Counted from the stretch's first letter, positions 7,279 through 15,567 are shown. The stretch: DNA of 64,000 bases from Microcosmobacter mediterraneus (GCF_031846265.1 NZ_JAVRIA010000008.1:24963-88962), one strand, 5' to 3'. Notes: generated by a model from the sequence alone, not told the origin. A program made the numbers and translations.

Positions 7279-9036
7279 ATGATGAAGACAATTTTAAATT
7301 TTTGTTTGGTAGTAATGCTATCACTTTCTGGGTTTTCGCAAGAAAAAACCATTACAGGAGCAGTAACCTCTGCAGATGATGGATTACCATTACCAGGAGC
7401 CAATGTTATTATAAAAGGAACTACTAGAGGTGAGCAAACTGACTTTGATGGTAAGTATTCTATTAAGGCGAGTGCAGGTGAAATACTTGTATTCTCTTAT
7501 GTAGGTTTTAAAAATGTAGAGGTTCTGATTAGTGCTAGTAATATTATAGACGTTTCATTAGAAATAAGCGAAGCTTTAGATGAAGTAGTAGTAACTGGTT
7601 ATAAAACCAGAACCAAAAGAAAATCTAGTGTATCATCTGTTAGAGTTGTTTCAGAATCAATTGAAACTAGAAAAAGTAAAGGTCTTGTAACTACATTATC
7701 TGGATCAGTGAAAGGATTGAAAATAAAGTCATCTGAAGGAGCTCCTGGCGCTGATACAATAGTAAAACTACGAGGTATTTCATCAATTTTTGGGACTAAA
7801 AGACCTTTAATAATTTTAGATGGTAATCCAATTAGTGAGTCAGAATTAAAAGAAATGAAGCCTGAAAAAATTAAATCTATAGAAATTTTGAAAGATGCTG
7901 ACTCTACTGCTATTTATGGTAATAGAGGATCTAATGGAGTTGTAGTTATTAAAACTAAAGATTATTTAACAGATGATTCTTCAGAGTTAGTTGGAAAATC
8001 AGAAGATATAGGTCAAGAATATCCACATAGTCTATTAACAGCTGCTGAAATTAATGATTTAGAAAAGTGGGAAGATTGGATTATTCAATTAAGAAAAAAA
8101 CAAAACAAAGAAATTCAAAAAAATTGGGAATTTGGCTTAGAGAACAAGATTGATGTTTCTGTTAAAGATAATAATGATATTCCTGTTAATAATGCTAAAG
8201 TTTCGTTGTATAATTCTGAACTAAAAAAAATAATGGAAGTTAGAACTGATGTTTTCGGTAAGGCTATTTTATTTAGTGATTTACATGAGTTATGTAATGA
8301 CAAGTTTCTATATGTTCAAGTATTATTAAATGAAAAGATAGTTGGCAAAAAAATCACTAACAATTGTAATACATTAAATTTCATTTTAGATCAGGAAATA
8401 ATTGCCAATGACATTGATGTTATGTTTACAATTGATGCTACTGGATCTATGGGAGATGAAATGGATTATCTTAAAGCTGAATTGAGTAATATATTTAATA
8501 GACTTGATAATAGTATTGAAAAAAAACGGCTTGCACTTACATTTTACAGAGACCATGGTGATGAATTTGTAGTAAGAGATTTTGACTTTAATTCTAACAT
8601 AAGAGATGTTCAAAATATTCTGAGATCTCATAAAGCAGATGGTGGTGGAGATTATGAAGAAGCGGTAGAAAAAGCCTTAGCAGTGTCAATGTCTAAGTCC
8701 TGGAATATTGATGCAAAAAGTAAATTATTGTTTTTATTACTTGATGCACCTCCACATTTTAACGAAGATAATGTAAAAACTATTAAAGTACAGATTTCTA
8801 TTGCACAATCAAAAGGGATAAAAATTATACCAATTGTAGCAAGTGATGCAAATAAAGATTTAGAGTTTTTAATGCGATTTTTTAGTGTTTCAACAAATGG
8901 AACGTATGTGTTTTTAACTGACGATAGTGGTATTGGTAATGAACATTTAAAGCCTTCTACTGATGACTATAAAGTTGAAAAACTTAATGATTTAATAGTA
9001 AGACTTATTGAAAAGTATTCAGGTGTAATTAGCTAA
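7279..9036 (+). CDS. CarboxypepD_reg-like / SusC plug / vWA fusion protein
   Basis: This 585-residue exported protein has an unusual order of domains: signal peptide (1-20), CarboxypepD_reg-like beta-sandwich (23-95, with GTTRGEQTDFDGKYSI), SusC-type plug (102-227, ending GVVVIKTK), a charged linker, a second Ig-like segment (286-372), and a vWA domain (379-583). The vWA keeps a metal site as D386-A-T388-G-S390, followed by GGGDYEEAV, LLLDAPPH and LTDD. There is no beta-barrel. The vWA could bind a protein or calcium outside the cytoplasm. The SusC-like parts suggest an outer-membrane or periplasmic assembly with the two genes upstream. Confidence 0.85.
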   Translation: MMKTILNFCLVVMLSLSGFSQEKTITGAVTSADDGLPLPGANVIIKGTTRGEQTDFDGKYSIKASAGEILVFSYVGFKNVEVLISASNIIDVSLEISEALDEVVVTGYKTRTKRKSSVSSVRVVSESIETRKSKGLVTTLSGSVKGLKIKSSEGAPGADTIVKLRGISSIFGTKRPLIILDGNPISESELKEMKPEKIKSIEILKDADSTAIYGNRGSNGVVVIKTKDYLTDDSSELVGKSEDIGQEYPHSLLTAAEINDLEKWEDWIIQLRKKQNKEIQKNWEFGLENKIDVSVKDNNDIPVNNAKVSLYNSELKKIMEVRTDVFGKAILFSDLHELCNDKFLYVQVLLNEKIVGKKITNNCNTLNFILDQEIIANDIDVMFTIDATGSMGDEMDYLKAELSNIFNRLDNSIEKKRLALTFYRDHGDEFVVRDFDFNSNIRDVQNILRSHKADGGGDYEEAVEKALAVSMSKSWNIDAKSKLLFLLLDAPPHFNEDNVKTIKVQISIAQSKGIKIIPIVASDANKDLEFLMRFFSVSTNGTYVFLTDDSGIGNEHLKPSTDDYKVEKLNDLIVRLIEKYSGVIS

Positions 9037-9058
9037 AAAACTTTAATAATTTAAAAAA

Positions 9059-9102
9059 CGACCATTTATGGAATAAACTCCAAGATTATGGTCGCTTTTT
9101 TT
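9059..9102 (+). terminator. Bidirectional terminator after the vWA-plug cluster
   Basis: A 7-bp stem CGACCAT / ATGGTCG (9059-9065 with 9088-9094) is followed by a T-run on the plus strand and preceded by an A-run that gives a T-run on the minus strand. It sits between two convergent genes and can end both transcripts. Confidence 0.65.
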
Positions 9103-10744
9103 ATACCTGTAAGACGCCTAGATTAAAAGGTTTTTCAATAGGAGCGTGGTTAGCCGATTCAATGCCTAAAGAAATCCAAGTTCTTGTGTCTAAAGGATCA
9201 ATTACACCATCTGTCCATAAACGTGCAGCAGCATAATAAGGCGATACCTGGTTATCGTAGCGATCTTTAATTTTATTGAACAGTTCTTTCTCCTTTTCTG
9301 GTGTTATTTTTTCACCTTGTTTCTCTAAAGACGCTTTTTCTATTTGTAATAATACTTTGGCTGCAGAGTTTCCGCTCATCACTGCAAGCTCTGCACTTGG
9401 CCAAGAAACTATTAATCTTGGATCATAGGCTTTACCACACATGGCATAATTACCAGCACCATAACTATTGCCTATTACGACAGTAAATTTTGGTACCACA
9501 GAATTACTCACAGCATTCACCATTTTGGCACCATCTTTAATAATACCACCATGCTCACTTTTGCTACCAACCATAAAGCCTGTTACGTCTTGGAGAAAAA
9601 CTAAAGGAATTTTTTTCTGGTTGCAATTGGCAATAAATCGTGTAGCCTTGTCTGCACTATCATTATAAATTACTCCTCCAAACTGCATTTCGCTTGGTTT
9701 TGTTTTTGCACCAGTAGTTTTTACGATATGACGTTGATTGGCAACAATACCAACTGCCCAACCATCAATACGAGCATAAGCTGTAATAATGGTTTGTCCA
9801 TAACCTGCTTTATACTCATCAAATTCAGATTTATCTACAAGACGCTTAATAACCTCATACATATCGTACTGATCTGCTCTAGATTTTGGAATTATGCCAT
9901 AAATATCGTCTTGATTTTCAATTGGTTTTTCAGATTTCACACGATTATATCCTGCTTTATCATAATCTCCAATTTTATCAACAATATTTTGAATGGTATT
10001 AAGAGCATCTTTATCATTCTTAGCTTTGTAGTCTGTAACACCAGAAATCTCACAATGCGTTGTAGCACCACCAAGTGTTTCATTATCTATAGTCTCACCA
10101 ATAGCAGCTTTGACTAAATAACTACCTGCTAAAAAAATACTTCCTGTTTTATCCACAATTAAGGCTTCGTCACTCATAATGGGTAAATATGCACCTCCAG
10201 CTACACAGCTTCCCATAACTGCTGCTATCTGTGTAATTCCCATACTACTCATCACAGCATTGTTTCTAAAAATTCTTCCGAAGTGTTCTTTATCTGGGAA
10301 AATTTCATCTTGCATTGGCAAGTATACTCCAGCACTATCAACCAAATAGATAATTGGAAGTCTATTCTCTATAGCGATTTCTTGAGCTCTAAGATTCTTT
10401 TTTCCTGTAATAGGAAACCAAGCACCAGCTTTTACTGTAGCATCATTAGCAACAACAATACATTGCTTACCTTTTATGTAGCCAATTTTAACAACAACTC
10501 CTCCAGAAGGACAACCACCATGTTCCTTATACATACCATCACCAGCAAATGCTCCAATTTCAATACTTTTAGCTTTAGAGTCTAATAGGTAATCAATACG
10601 CTCTCTTGCGGTTAGTTTTCCTTTAGCATGGTGCTTTTCTATTCGTTTTTCGCCACCACCTAGTTTCACTTTTGCGAAACGTTTTCTTAAATCTGAAACA
10701 AGTAATTTATTGTGATCTTCGTTTTTATTGAAGTTAATATCCAT
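9101..10744 (-). CDS. Acyl-CoA carboxylase beta subunit (carboxyltransferase), methylcrotonyl-CoA type
   Basis: This 547-residue carboxyltransferase has both crotonase-like halves: the N half with GGCPSGGVVVKIGYI and GSCVAGGAYLPIMSDE, and the C half with LQDVTGFMVG and GNSYGAGNYAMCGKAYDPR. It transfers carboxyl from biotin to an acyl-CoA. Length and motifs resemble the methylcrotonyl-CoA carboxylase beta chain of leucine breakdown, but the propionyl and geranyl types are close. No biotin carboxylase or biotin carrier subunit is encoded nearby, so its partner must lie elsewhere. HMG-CoA lyase, a later leucine-pathway step, lies at 18592. Confidence 0.85.
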   Translation of the reverse strand: MDINFNKNEDHNKLLVSDLRKRFAKVKLGGGEKRIEKHHAKGKLTARERIDYLLDSKAKSIEIGAFAGDGMYKEHGGCPSGGVVVKIGYIKGKQCIVVANDATVKAGAWFPITGKKNLRAQEIAIENRLPIIYLVDSAGVYLPMQDEIFPDKEHFGRIFRNNAVMSSMGITQIAAVMGSCVAGGAYLPIMSDEALIVDKTGSIFLAGSYLVKAAIGETIDNETLGGATTHCEISGVTDYKAKNDKDALNTIQNIVDKIGDYDKAGYNRVKSEKPIENQDDIYGIIPKSRADQYDMYEVIKRLVDKSEFDEYKAGYGQTIITAYARIDGWAVGIVANQRHIVKTTGAKTKPSEMQFGGVIYNDSADKATRFIANCNQKKIPLVFLQDVTGFMVGSKSEHGGIIKDGAKMVNAVSNSVVPKFTVVIGNSYGAGNYAMCGKAYDPRLIVSWPSAELAVMSGNSAAKVLLQIEKASLEKQGEKITPEKEKELFNKIKDRYDNQVSPYYAAARLWTDGVIDPLDTRTWISLGIESANHAPIEKPFNLGVLQV

Positions 10745-10778
10745 CTGTGCTTTTTCTTTATGCTAAAATACAAAACAA

Positions 10779-10839
10779 GAAATTCTCACGAAAGTGAGAA
10801 TTTCAACGATTGGCTAGTGAAAGCTTTAGCTTTTACTAG
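10779..10839 (-). terminator. Two tandem hairpins downstream of the TraB/GumN gene
   Basis: A perfect 11-bp stem (10779-10789 with 10794-10804) encloses a 4-base loop, GAAA on the plus strand. A second imperfect hairpin, CTAGT...ACTAG with AAAGC/GCTTT inside, lies at 10814-10839. Both follow the minus-strand TraB/GumN gene, and the first is followed on that strand by TTGTTTTG, so a double terminator is the simplest reading. They also lie in the leader region of the carboxylase gene. Confidence 0.5.
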
Positions 10840-10847
10840 ATTATATG

Positions 10848-11711
10848 TTAGTTTAATATAGGAGTTAGTTTATAACCTTCTTGTCTAAGTAATATGATAA
10901 CACCTTCTTTACCTCCTAAATGTCCTGCGCCTACACCAAAGAACGTTGGTTCTTCTTTAGAGATACGTTCTATTTTAGAAATCCAATTTTTATTACGTTT
11001 TACAACAAGTTCATCGTTAAAATTAGCTGTACTTTCAAAGGTATCATCATCCATCATAAGCATCAAAGCGTTTAAATCTTCTTTAGAATAGAGGTCTAAC
11101 ATTTTTTGAAAGTATTCTTTATCATAAGTAAGCTTATCTTTAGCAGAGCGCACAAGATCTTTAGCTTGTAATTTATAAGGAATAGCATCAAAAACTGCTA
11201 ATTGTTCATCTACTGTTTCTAAGCCATAAATTTCTTCATCTTGTGCTTTAGAGACTTTCATTAATTCTTCTTCAAAAGATTGCATTGGGCAATCGAGCAT
11301 TTTCATGTAAAACATAGAACCTACTAAAAAAGGCTTCATGGTATTCATCATATCTAATGACATACCTAATTCTTCCTTTATAAACGAATTAACTAGGTTA
11401 TACTCTTCCTCTGAGAGTAATGATTTAATGGTAATACCATCTTTCATCATTATACCTTTCATCATATCCATTTGCATATTAGGATCGTCCATATCTAATT
11501 CTAAATACAACTGAGAGGTCTCATCTAGGGCTTTTATTATTTTTGGACTTAAGGTTGCATCACATGTTATATGAATAGTGCCATATAAATAAGATGGTTG
11601 CTTTAAATCGTTGCCAGATATTTTCCAAAGTAAGGTGTTTTCTAATTTTTGATCTTGAGCTTGTAAAGAAATAGTTATACAGAGTAATAAAAAGTAAATT
11701 ATTGTTTTCAT
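10848..11711 (-). CDS. TraB/GumN family protein
   Basis: This 287-residue protein has a signal peptide ending near SLQAQ. Family motifs follow: LLWKISG, SYLYGTIHI with the conserved GTIH, LELDMDD, and near the C-terminus FFGVGAGHLGG. TraB/GumN proteins are related to the Tiki-type metalloprotease superfamily and the bacterial role is poorly defined. The signal peptide places it in the periplasm or outer membrane. It is a single gene, separated from its neighbours by more than 100 bases. Confidence 0.85.
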   Translation of the reverse strand: MKTIIYFLLLCITISLQAQDQKLENTLLWKISGNDLKQPSYLYGTIHITCDATLSPKIIKALDETSQLYLELDMDDPNMQMDMMKGIMMKDGITIKSLLSEEEYNLVNSFIKEELGMSLDMMNTMKPFLVGSMFYMKMLDCPMQSFEEELMKVSKAQDEEIYGLETVDEQLAVFDAIPYKLQAKDLVRSAKDKLTYDKEYFQKMLDLYSKEDLNALMLMMDDDTFESTANFNDELVVKRNKNWISKIERISKEEPTFFGVGAGHLGGKEGVIILLRQEGYKLTPILN

Positions 11712-11844
11712 GAAAATAATAGTTTCCTATTTGTAGAGTAGTATTAAATTTTGTTACAAATTATTTAGAAAAGTAAGGCCTTATTAAATAAAAAGAACTT
11801 TCAGAATTGACTAACATCATTTAAGATACTCCTAAAATGAATTT

Positions 11845-12336
11845 TTAAACTTTTGGTTTTGGTGTTTTTATAGATTTTATACGATTTTCAAAAGATAGAG
11901 TATCTAAAGGGTTTTTGACAGATTCAAATAGTTTAATAAAATCGTTAGTGTGAGTTTCTCTTTGTTGATTTATAAGATTGAAATGCACAAAACTACTCCA
12001 GAGGATAGCCTTTAGATGACTCTTATCATTATTATACATTCGCATTTCTACAAATAGTTCACTTTGAGTATAATGAAGTAATTGCGATTGTAGAATTACT
12101 TCTTCCATGAGTAATGCTGGTCTTAAATAAGCTATTTGATTTGTACCTACTACCCAACTTTTCCCATCTTTTCTTGCCATTTTATAGATGTCTATATTAT
12201 ATGCTGTAATAAGCATATCTTCACGATGATTCATGAAATAATTAATATAACTGGCGTTATTTAAATGATTAAATGGATCACAATCTTGAAATCTAATTGT
12301 TGCGTTACTTTCTAATATTTTTGGTAAGTTGTTCAT
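11845..12336 (-). CDS. Acyl-CoA thioesterase, hotdog fold
   Basis: This 163-residue cytoplasmic protein has the hotdog thioesterase signature RFQDCDPFNHLNNASYINYF, with the catalytic Asp in the FQDCDP segment of the 4-hydroxybenzoyl-CoA thioesterase group. It probably hydrolyses an acyl-CoA; the substrate is not readable. It lies just downstream of a TetR regulator on the same strand, and both have the same palindrome upstream (12354-12373 here), so the TetR protein likely controls it, perhaps in response to an acyl-CoA or fatty acid. Confidence 0.82.
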   Translation of the reverse strand: MNNLPKILESNATIRFQDCDPFNHLNNASYINYFMNHREDMLITAYNIDIYKMARKDGKSWVVGTNQIAYLRPALLMEEVILQSQLLHYTQSELFVEMRMYNNDKSHLKAILWSSFVHFNLINQQRETHTNDFIKLFESVKNPLDTLSFENRIKSIKTPKPKV

Positions 12337-12353
12337 TTTGTTTTATTATTTAA

Positions 12354-12373
12354 AATATACCATTAGGTATATT
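12354..12373 (-). promoter_or_regulatory. Probable TetR operator before the thioesterase gene
   Basis: The perfect palindrome AATATACC-ATTA-GGTATATT is centred 27 bases upstream of the thioesterase ATG. The core ATATACC-N4-GGTATAT recurs before the tetR gene at 13003-13020. Confidence 0.72.
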
Positions 12374-12387
12374 ATTGATTAAAAAAA

Positions 12388-12984
12388 TTAATAGCTCATT
12401 TCCTCAATGATCATTTGGTCTATTTGATCTGCAGAATCTTTTAAATAAAAATCATCATTCATGGTATAAGTCATAAATATAGCACCTTGCAGCATGCTAT
12501 CGATACGTTTTGCATAATGCATGGCATTAATTTCTGAAGACAATTCTCTTACCTCAATACCGTCTTCAATTAAAGCAGCAATTTTATCTTGAATTTTTTC
12601 AATGACTTGTCTTACTTTTTTTAATAATAAAGCATTTTGATTGTTTGCATCTACTCCGATATTTAATATTGGACAACCACCTAAACGTTTGCTATAATCA
12701 TAATAGTTTCTGTAAAAATCTGATAAAAGAAAAAGTTTTTGTTTAGGAGAATCACTTTGAGACATATGCTTTGAGATTTCCATCAACAATTTTTTTACTG
12801 TAAAACGAAAAGCTTCAATTGCTAATCTTTCTTTATTTTCAAAGTTTCCATAAATAGCTCCTTTAGTTAATCCTGTTGCTTCAGTAATGTCCTTTAAACT
12901 GGTAGCAGCATAGCCATTTTGATTAAAAATTGGAGCAACAGTATCTAAGATATATTGAGATGTTATTTCGGCTTTTGTTAGCAT
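12388..12984 (-). CDS. TetR/AcrR family transcriptional regulator
   Basis: This 198-residue regulator has an N-terminal helix-turn-helix: YAATSLKDITEATGLTKGAI followed by YGNFENKERL, then an all-helical ligand domain with NIGVDANNQN. The start chosen is the ATG at 12984 (MLTKAEITSQ); a longer frame adds 20 hydrophobic residues and runs through the palindrome, which is implausible. The palindrome ATATACC-N4-GGTATAT at 13003-13020, centred 27 bases upstream of this ATG, suggests autorepression. The second copy lies before the thioesterase downstream. The inducer is unknown; a fatty acyl-CoA is a reasonable guess from the neighbour. Confidence 0.88.
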   Translation of the reverse strand: MLTKAEITSQYILDTVAPIFNQNGYAATSLKDITEATGLTKGAIYGNFENKERLAIEAFRFTVKKLLMEISKHMSQSDSPKQKLFLLSDFYRNYYDYSKRLGGCPILNIGVDANNQNALLLKKVRQVIEKIQDKIAALIEDGIEVRELSSEINAMHYAKRIDSMLQGAIFMTYTMNDDFYLKDSADQIDQMIIEEMSY

Positions 12985-13002
12985 GGCATAAATATAATAA
13001 AA

Positions 13003-13020
13003 ATATACCAATAGGTATAT
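13003..13020 (-). promoter_or_regulatory. Probable TetR operator, autoregulatory copy
   Basis: ATATACC-AATA-GGTATAT is a perfect inverted repeat centred 27 bases upstream of the tetR ATG and matches the 12354-12373 site in both arms. Confidence 0.72.
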
Positions 13021-13033
13021 AATAATATAAAAG

Positions 13034-13086
13034 GAAAGCAACACTTTTGTTTACTCTACGCGTCGAGATAAACACATGTTGCTTTC
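13034..13086 (-). terminator. Long hairpin between pepT and tetR
   Basis: A perfect 10-bp inverted repeat, GAAAGCAACA / TGTTGCTTTC (13034-13043 with 13077-13086), encloses 33 bases that contain a second pair TGTTTA / TAAACA. On the minus strand it is followed by CTTTTATATT. It lies after the end of pepT and just upstream of the TetR operator, so it is probably the pepT terminator. Confidence 0.45.
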
Positions 13087-13144
13087 ACTAACCAATCATT
13101 ATAATGACTGATTGTAAGTAATTTTGTTACAGTAATTAGTGTTG

Positions 13145-14383
13145 TTAATGTTTTAAAGCTGTTAACTCAGCAATTTTACAAATAACTTCAGTTGCTTTAA
13201 TCATACTTTCTACTGGGATATACTCGTAACGTCCATGGAAATTATGACCACCTGCAAAAATATTAGGACAAGGTAATCCCATATAACTCAATTGAGAACC
13301 ATCTGTACCACCTCTAATAGGTTTAATTAAAGGCGTAATACCTAATTGTTTCATGGCTTCTTCAGCAATATCAACAATATGCATAACGGGTTCTACCTTT
13401 TCTTTCATATTGTAGTACTGATCTTTTAATTCTAATTCAAAAATGACTGATCCGTATTTAGTATTTAGATCGTTCACAATTTTTGCCATTAGTAATTTTC
13501 TGGCTTCAAACTTATTTTTATCATGATCTCTTACAATATATTCTAATTGAGTATGCTCTACTTTACCATTAATTTGATACAAATGAAAAAAGCCTTCATA
13601 ACTTTGTGTGTGCTCAGGGACTTCTTCTTTTGGTAGAGCATTAATAAATTCAGAAGCATAATACATAGAGTTAATCATTTTACCTTTGGCATAACCAGGA
13701 TGTACTATTTTACCTTTAACTTTTATTATAGCTCCTGCTGCATTAAAGTTTTCGTATTCTAGTTCTCCAATTTGACTTCCATCCATAGTGTAAGCCCAAT
13801 CAGCTGCAAATTTTTTGACATCAAATTTATGAGCTCCTCTACCAATTTCTTCGTCTGGTGTAAAACCTACTTTAATAGTTCCATGTTTTATTTGAGGATT
13901 CTGAATAAGATATTCCATAGCAGACACGATTTCACAAATTCCTGCTTTATCATCTGCTCCTAAGAGCGTAGTACCATCTGTGGTAATTAAAGTTTGCCCT
14001 TTGTAGAGTAGTAAATCTTCAAAATAATCTGGAGATAATATAATGTTCTCTTCAGCATTTAGAACAATGTCATTTCCATCATAGTTTTCAATAATTTGTG
14101 GCTTTACATTAGTTCCTGTAAAATCTGGGCTTGTATCAAAATGCGAAATAAAACCTATAATAGGAACTTCATGATCTACATTACTTGGAAGAGTAGCCAT
14201 AATGTAAGCATTGTCATCTATGGTAACATCATGCATTCCTATAGTTATGAGTTCTTCAACAAGTATATTAGCTAAATCCCATTGTTTGGGAGTGCTTGGT
14301 GTAGTTTCAGAATTTGGATCACTCTCCGTATCTATAGTAACATAACTTATAAAACGTTGAGAAATATGATTTTTAGATATCAT
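13145..14383 (-). CDS. pepT: Peptidase T (tripeptide aminopeptidase)
   Basis: This 412-residue zinc aminopeptidase of family M20 removes the N-terminal residue of tripeptides in the cytoplasm. Motifs are GFISHFDTSPDFTG (metal His and catalytic Asp), LLGADDKAG (bridging Asp), DEEIGRGAH (catalytic Glu), then GGTDGSQLSYMGLPCPN and AGGHNFHG in the C-terminal part of the catalytic domain. Length and motif order match PepT over the whole frame. It is divergent from pyrD, with its -7 element at 14404-14411. Confidence 0.95.
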   Translation of the reverse strand: MISKNHISQRFISYVTIDTESDPNSETTPSTPKQWDLANILVEELITIGMHDVTIDDNAYIMATLPSNVDHEVPIIGFISHFDTSPDFTGTNVKPQIIENYDGNDIVLNAEENIILSPDYFEDLLLYKGQTLITTDGTTLLGADDKAGICEIVSAMEYLIQNPQIKHGTIKVGFTPDEEIGRGAHKFDVKKFAADWAYTMDGSQIGELEYENFNAAGAIIKVKGKIVHPGYAKGKMINSMYYASEFINALPKEEVPEHTQSYEGFFHLYQINGKVEHTQLEYIVRDHDKNKFEARKLLMAKIVNDLNTKYGSVIFELELKDQYYNMKEKVEPVMHIVDIAEEAMKQLGITPLIKPIRGGTDGSQLSYMGLPCPNIFAGGHNFHGRYEYIPVESMIKATEVICKIAELTALKH

Positions 14384-14403
14384 TTTTGAAAGGTTTTGAG
14401 GCT

Positions 14404-14411
14404 CAAAAATA
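14404..14411 (-). promoter_or_regulatory. -7 promoter element of pepT
   Basis: TATTTTTG on the minus strand, 20 bases before the pepT ATG at 14383, fits TAnnTTTG. No clear -33 TTG was found. Confidence 0.6.
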
Positions 14412-14443
14412 AGATTTCTTTGACTTTTGATGTCTCTACGTTG

Positions 14444-14471
14444 TTGGTTTTTGTAAATCCCTTTATTTTTG
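14444..14471 (+). promoter_or_regulatory. Promoter of pyrD
   Basis: TTG (14444-14446), a 17-base spacer and TATTTTTG (14464-14471) form a full Bacteroidota promoter. The TTG codon that would extend PyrD upstream lies inside the -7 element, which supports the ATG at 14487 as the start. Confidence 0.72.
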
Positions 14472-14486
14472 CGGAAACTTTTTAGA

Positions 14487-15518
14487 ATGTATAAATCCTT
14501 TTTAAGACCACTTTTATTTTCTTTTGATCCAGAAAAGGTTCATCATTTCACATTTCGTTCTATAAAAATTTTAAATAAAATCCCTTTTGTTTCAGCTAGT
14601 TTAAGATCCCAATTTTGTAGGGATAATGAAGCGTTACACAAAGACTTATTTGGGCTTAAATTTAAAAACCCTGTAGGTTTAGCTGCTGGTTTTGATAAAG
14701 ACGCCAAACTCTTTAATGAGTTAAGTAATTATGGTTTTGGATTTATTGAAATTGGTACAGTTACGCCTAAGCCTCAGGACGGAAACCCTAAGAAAAGATT
14801 GTTTAGGCTTAAAAAGGATAGTGCTCTAATAAATAGAATGGGTTTTAATAATGGAGGTGTTGAGTTAGCTGTTGAACGTTTAAAACACAAATCTAAAAAC
14901 TTAAAAAAGCAAGGTATAATCATTGGAGGTAATATTGGTAAAAATAAAGTGACTCCAAATGAAAATGCTGTTGAGGATTATATGATTTGTTTTAAAGCTT
15001 TACATAATTATGTGGATTATTTTGTAGTTAATGTAAGCTCACCAAACACACCCAATTTAAGAGCGTTGCAAGATAAAGAGCCTTTAACTGCATTACTAAA
15101 TACGTTGAAGACTGAGAATACTAATTTTGATACACCAAAACCAATCCTTTTAAAAATTGCTCCAGATTTAACAGATGAGCAACTCATAGATATTATTGAC
15201 ATTGTAAGCGATACAAACATAGATGGTGTTATTGCTACTAACACAACCATTTCTAGGGAAGGTTTAGAGGACGAAAATAGAACTGAAGTTGGCGGATTAA
15301 GTGGAAAACCATTAACGCATCGTTCTACAGAAGTGATTAGATTTTTATCTAAAAAAAGTAATAAAGCATTTCCTATTATTGGAGTAGGAGGTATACATTC
15401 TGCTGAAGATGCTCTTGAGAAAATTGAGGCAGGAGCTGATTTAGTTCAACTGTATACAGGTTTTATATATGAAGGACCAAAGCTTATTAAAAGAATAAAT
15501 AAAGCCTTATTACCATAG
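14487..15518 (+). CDS. pyrD: Dihydroorotate dehydrogenase (quinone), class 2
   Basis: This 343-residue FMN enzyme oxidises dihydroorotate to orotate in pyrimidine synthesis and passes electrons to the membrane quinone. The N-terminal helices (YKSFLRPLLFSFDPEKVHHF) are those of the membrane-associated class 2 enzymes. They are followed by NPVGLAAGFDKDA, GFIEIGTVTPKPQ, NRMGFNN, NVSSPNTPNLR with the catalytic Ser, and GVGGIHSAEDA. The start is the ATG at 14487. The last codons form part of the terminator stem at 15508-15556. It probably works with the menaquinone made by the men genes upstream. Confidence 0.95.
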   Translation: MYKSFLRPLLFSFDPEKVHHFTFRSIKILNKIPFVSASLRSQFCRDNEALHKDLFGLKFKNPVGLAAGFDKDAKLFNELSNYGFGFIEIGTVTPKPQDGNPKKRLFRLKKDSALINRMGFNNGGVELAVERLKHKSKNLKKQGIIIGGNIGKNKVTPNENAVEDYMICFKALHNYVDYFVVNVSSPNTPNLRALQDKEPLTALLNTLKTENTNFDTPKPILLKIAPDLTDEQLIDIIDIVSDTNIDGVIATNTTISREGLEDENRTEVGGLSGKPLTHRSTEVIRFLSKKSNKAFPIIGVGGIHSAEDALEKIEAGADLVQLYTGFIYEGPKLIKRINKALLP

Positions 15519-15556
15519 AAAAAGCCATCTTAACGATGGCTTTTTCTATGGTAATA
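15508..15556. terminator. Perfect 22-bp bidirectional terminator
   Basis: The arms 15508-15529 and 15535-15556 are perfectly complementary around a 5-base loop. Each arm contains a run of five A or T, so the structure works on both strands, ending pyrD (+) and the M43 protease (-). The left arm covers the last three codons and stop of pyrD. Confidence 0.85.
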
Positions 15557-15567
15557 TATAATATATT

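Noticed and set aside
6770..9036. The two plug-containing genes considered as a broken TonB receptor
   Set aside because: Both have their own signal peptides and intact frames, each has its own plug, and no barrel remnant is found in any frame between or after them.
9728..10117. 129-codon plus-strand reading frame opposite the carboxylase beta gene
   Set aside because: It is antisense to a conserved gene and codes for an unstructured Ile/Asn/Cys-rich stretch.
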